Source: Albugo candida
Lineage: Eukaryota; Oomycota; Peronosporomycetes; Albuginales
Reading direction: 5' to 3'
DNA length: 64,000 bases
NCBI GenBank assembly: GCA_040437565.1
Contig: JBDOQK010000009.1
Span: forward strand, 558,001 to 622,000
Part shown: positions 62,914 through 64,000 of the stretch, one piece after another
Position numbering within the stretch: the first letter of the stretch is position 1
How the letters are laid out: each line of letters begins with the position of its first letter
Made by a program: the position numbers and the translations under genes
Notes under the pieces: generated by a model
What the model saw: the letters and a program-made list of their open reading frames with translations, nothing else
What the model was told of the DNA's origin: nothing
Databases searched by the model: none

Positions 62914-64000
62914 CAAATATTTATCGTTGGCATGTACCACAATGCATCACAACCGCGTGTACGGTAAGGATCGTGTGAGGATCCGCGCGTCTTGGTATTG
63001 GTTTAGCATTTAGAGTCTTCGAAGCTGGGCGTTGTGATCCTCATGGGCGTCGGCTTTTACTGCAGGATTCTCATGTAATAATCAGAGCGACCCTAGTTTT
63101 GATGGTTCTTCTAAGCTTTCAACAACTCTTTTAGCTTTCAACCCACTCTCCTAGATGCTGTCTCTTGTCTATCTCAGCACTAGTGCTGCCTGCACACAAC
63201 GTGACGGACGTGAAGACTAGGGGGATAGTATTTCAAATATTTCTTCTGCTTCAAATCCCGTTATTTGTTATGCTGTGAACACTTGGTACACTCGCACACA
63301 TTCGACGAGCCACTTCGGTCGCAATGATGCGGTTTAACTCATGCATTTGTATTGGATATTCAAATAGATCCTACGCTTTTGATTTCAGAGTGTAATTGCG
63401 AGAGCATAATGCTGCTAGTGATATCATCATACATCTATAGCCAAATGACTTATCCACTTTTAGCTGTGATCACGAGAATATAAGCAATCCATCCAAAGAG
63501 TATCTCCATCTACTGCTTTGCTACAAATCGTTTTCCTGGTTGGTGCGTCCTCCAGATATTATTGCATCATATCACATCCCATCGTTGCATATTTTTTGAT
63601 TGGATCAAGGTATCGTCTGTGGAAAACGTGCCTTTGATAAATTTGTACTGTCAGGACAATATCTGCGAACTTCCTATAACGTTCATTTTTCAAAGAAATG
63701 ACTTGTTGTTATATCCTGATTCAATTGGTTGCCTCAAGTCGGACGACCAGCAGCTTTTGTAACTCATGACGATGTCAGAAGAGATCACCCTTTTAATTCA
63801 CGCTGGAATCCTGTTACGTGTAAATAGTTCTTATGGTGTGATCATTCCCGTTGGTTTGATTTCGTTATCTTCTTTCTGTTCGTGGAGCGTTTGGACAGCG
63901 TGAATGACAAAGAAAACTCCTCCTGTGCTCTCCTGTATAATCGCGAGCTTACAAGCATGCCTAGGGGCCCTGGTGATTTATACTTAGAAACTACCATCTC

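Larger units (their letters stand above)
59960..64000. other. Gene-poor stretch to the right edge
   Basis: About 4 kb with no ORF above 101 codons and no domain. ORFs that cross the N runs at 62222 and 62748 are artefacts of the gaps. No RNA genes or mobile elements seen. Confidence 0.5.

Overview
The window is nuclear DNA from a small, gene-dense eukaryote. Most genes carry many short GT-AG introns of about 45-75 nt, and spacers inside gene clusters are often under 150 nt. The gene set is a BLM/Sgs1-type RecQ helicase, an F-box/JmjC/phosphotransferase fusion, MLF1-like and bHLH-like proteins, pantoate-beta-alanine ligase, glycerol kinase, importin-5/Kap121-type karyopherin, a TOG-like protein, an AGC kinase, a CaMK-type kinase and a WDR89-like protein. 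With small candidate secreted proteins beside them, this best fits an oomycete, most likely a compact biotroph such as Albugo. The organism is an inference from gene content and structure; no marker gene fixes it.

Layout. 0-3 kb: CaMK-type kinase start (minus, runs off the left edge), WD40 gene (minus), a tentative multi-exon gene (minus). 3-7 kb: no firm gene. 7.1-13.2 kb: F-box/JmjC/APH-like gene (plus) convergent with an AGC kinase (minus). 13.2-18.4 kb: sparse, one tentative multi-exon gene. 18.4-25.96 kb: MLF-like gene convergent with a bHLH-like gene, a single-pass membrane protein, intronless glycerol kinase, a coiled-coil protein. 26.6-37.2 kb: RecQ convergent with panC (stops 6 nt apart), panC divergent from a TOG-like gene, which converges on the intronless importin gene. 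37.2-64 kb: gene-poor, with an intact 226-residue candidate secreted protein at 40.45 kb and weaker secreted-protein candidates at 46.1, 51.4, 53.7 and 54.6 kb. Two related exon-like segments lie at 50.1 and 59.75 kb.

Assembly. There are 14 gaps of exactly 100 N. In 13 of them the sequence just before the gap is repeated right after it (66 to 1253 nt). These look like overlapping contig ends that were never merged, so the duplications are probably artefacts. Genes crossing them (F-box/JmjC, AGC kinase, MLF/bHLH, RecQ, importin) become intact once one copy is removed. Two pairs of flanks differ by substitutions, one pair also by a 3-nt indel, which suggests the ends come from two haplotypes.

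How the genes relate. The 7-37 kb block is housekeeping: signalling kinases, DNA repair, CoA precursor and glycerol metabolism, nuclear import and microtubule control. The 38-64 kb block has the look of an effector-type compartment, but most models there rest on short ORFs and guessed splice sites and are scored low.
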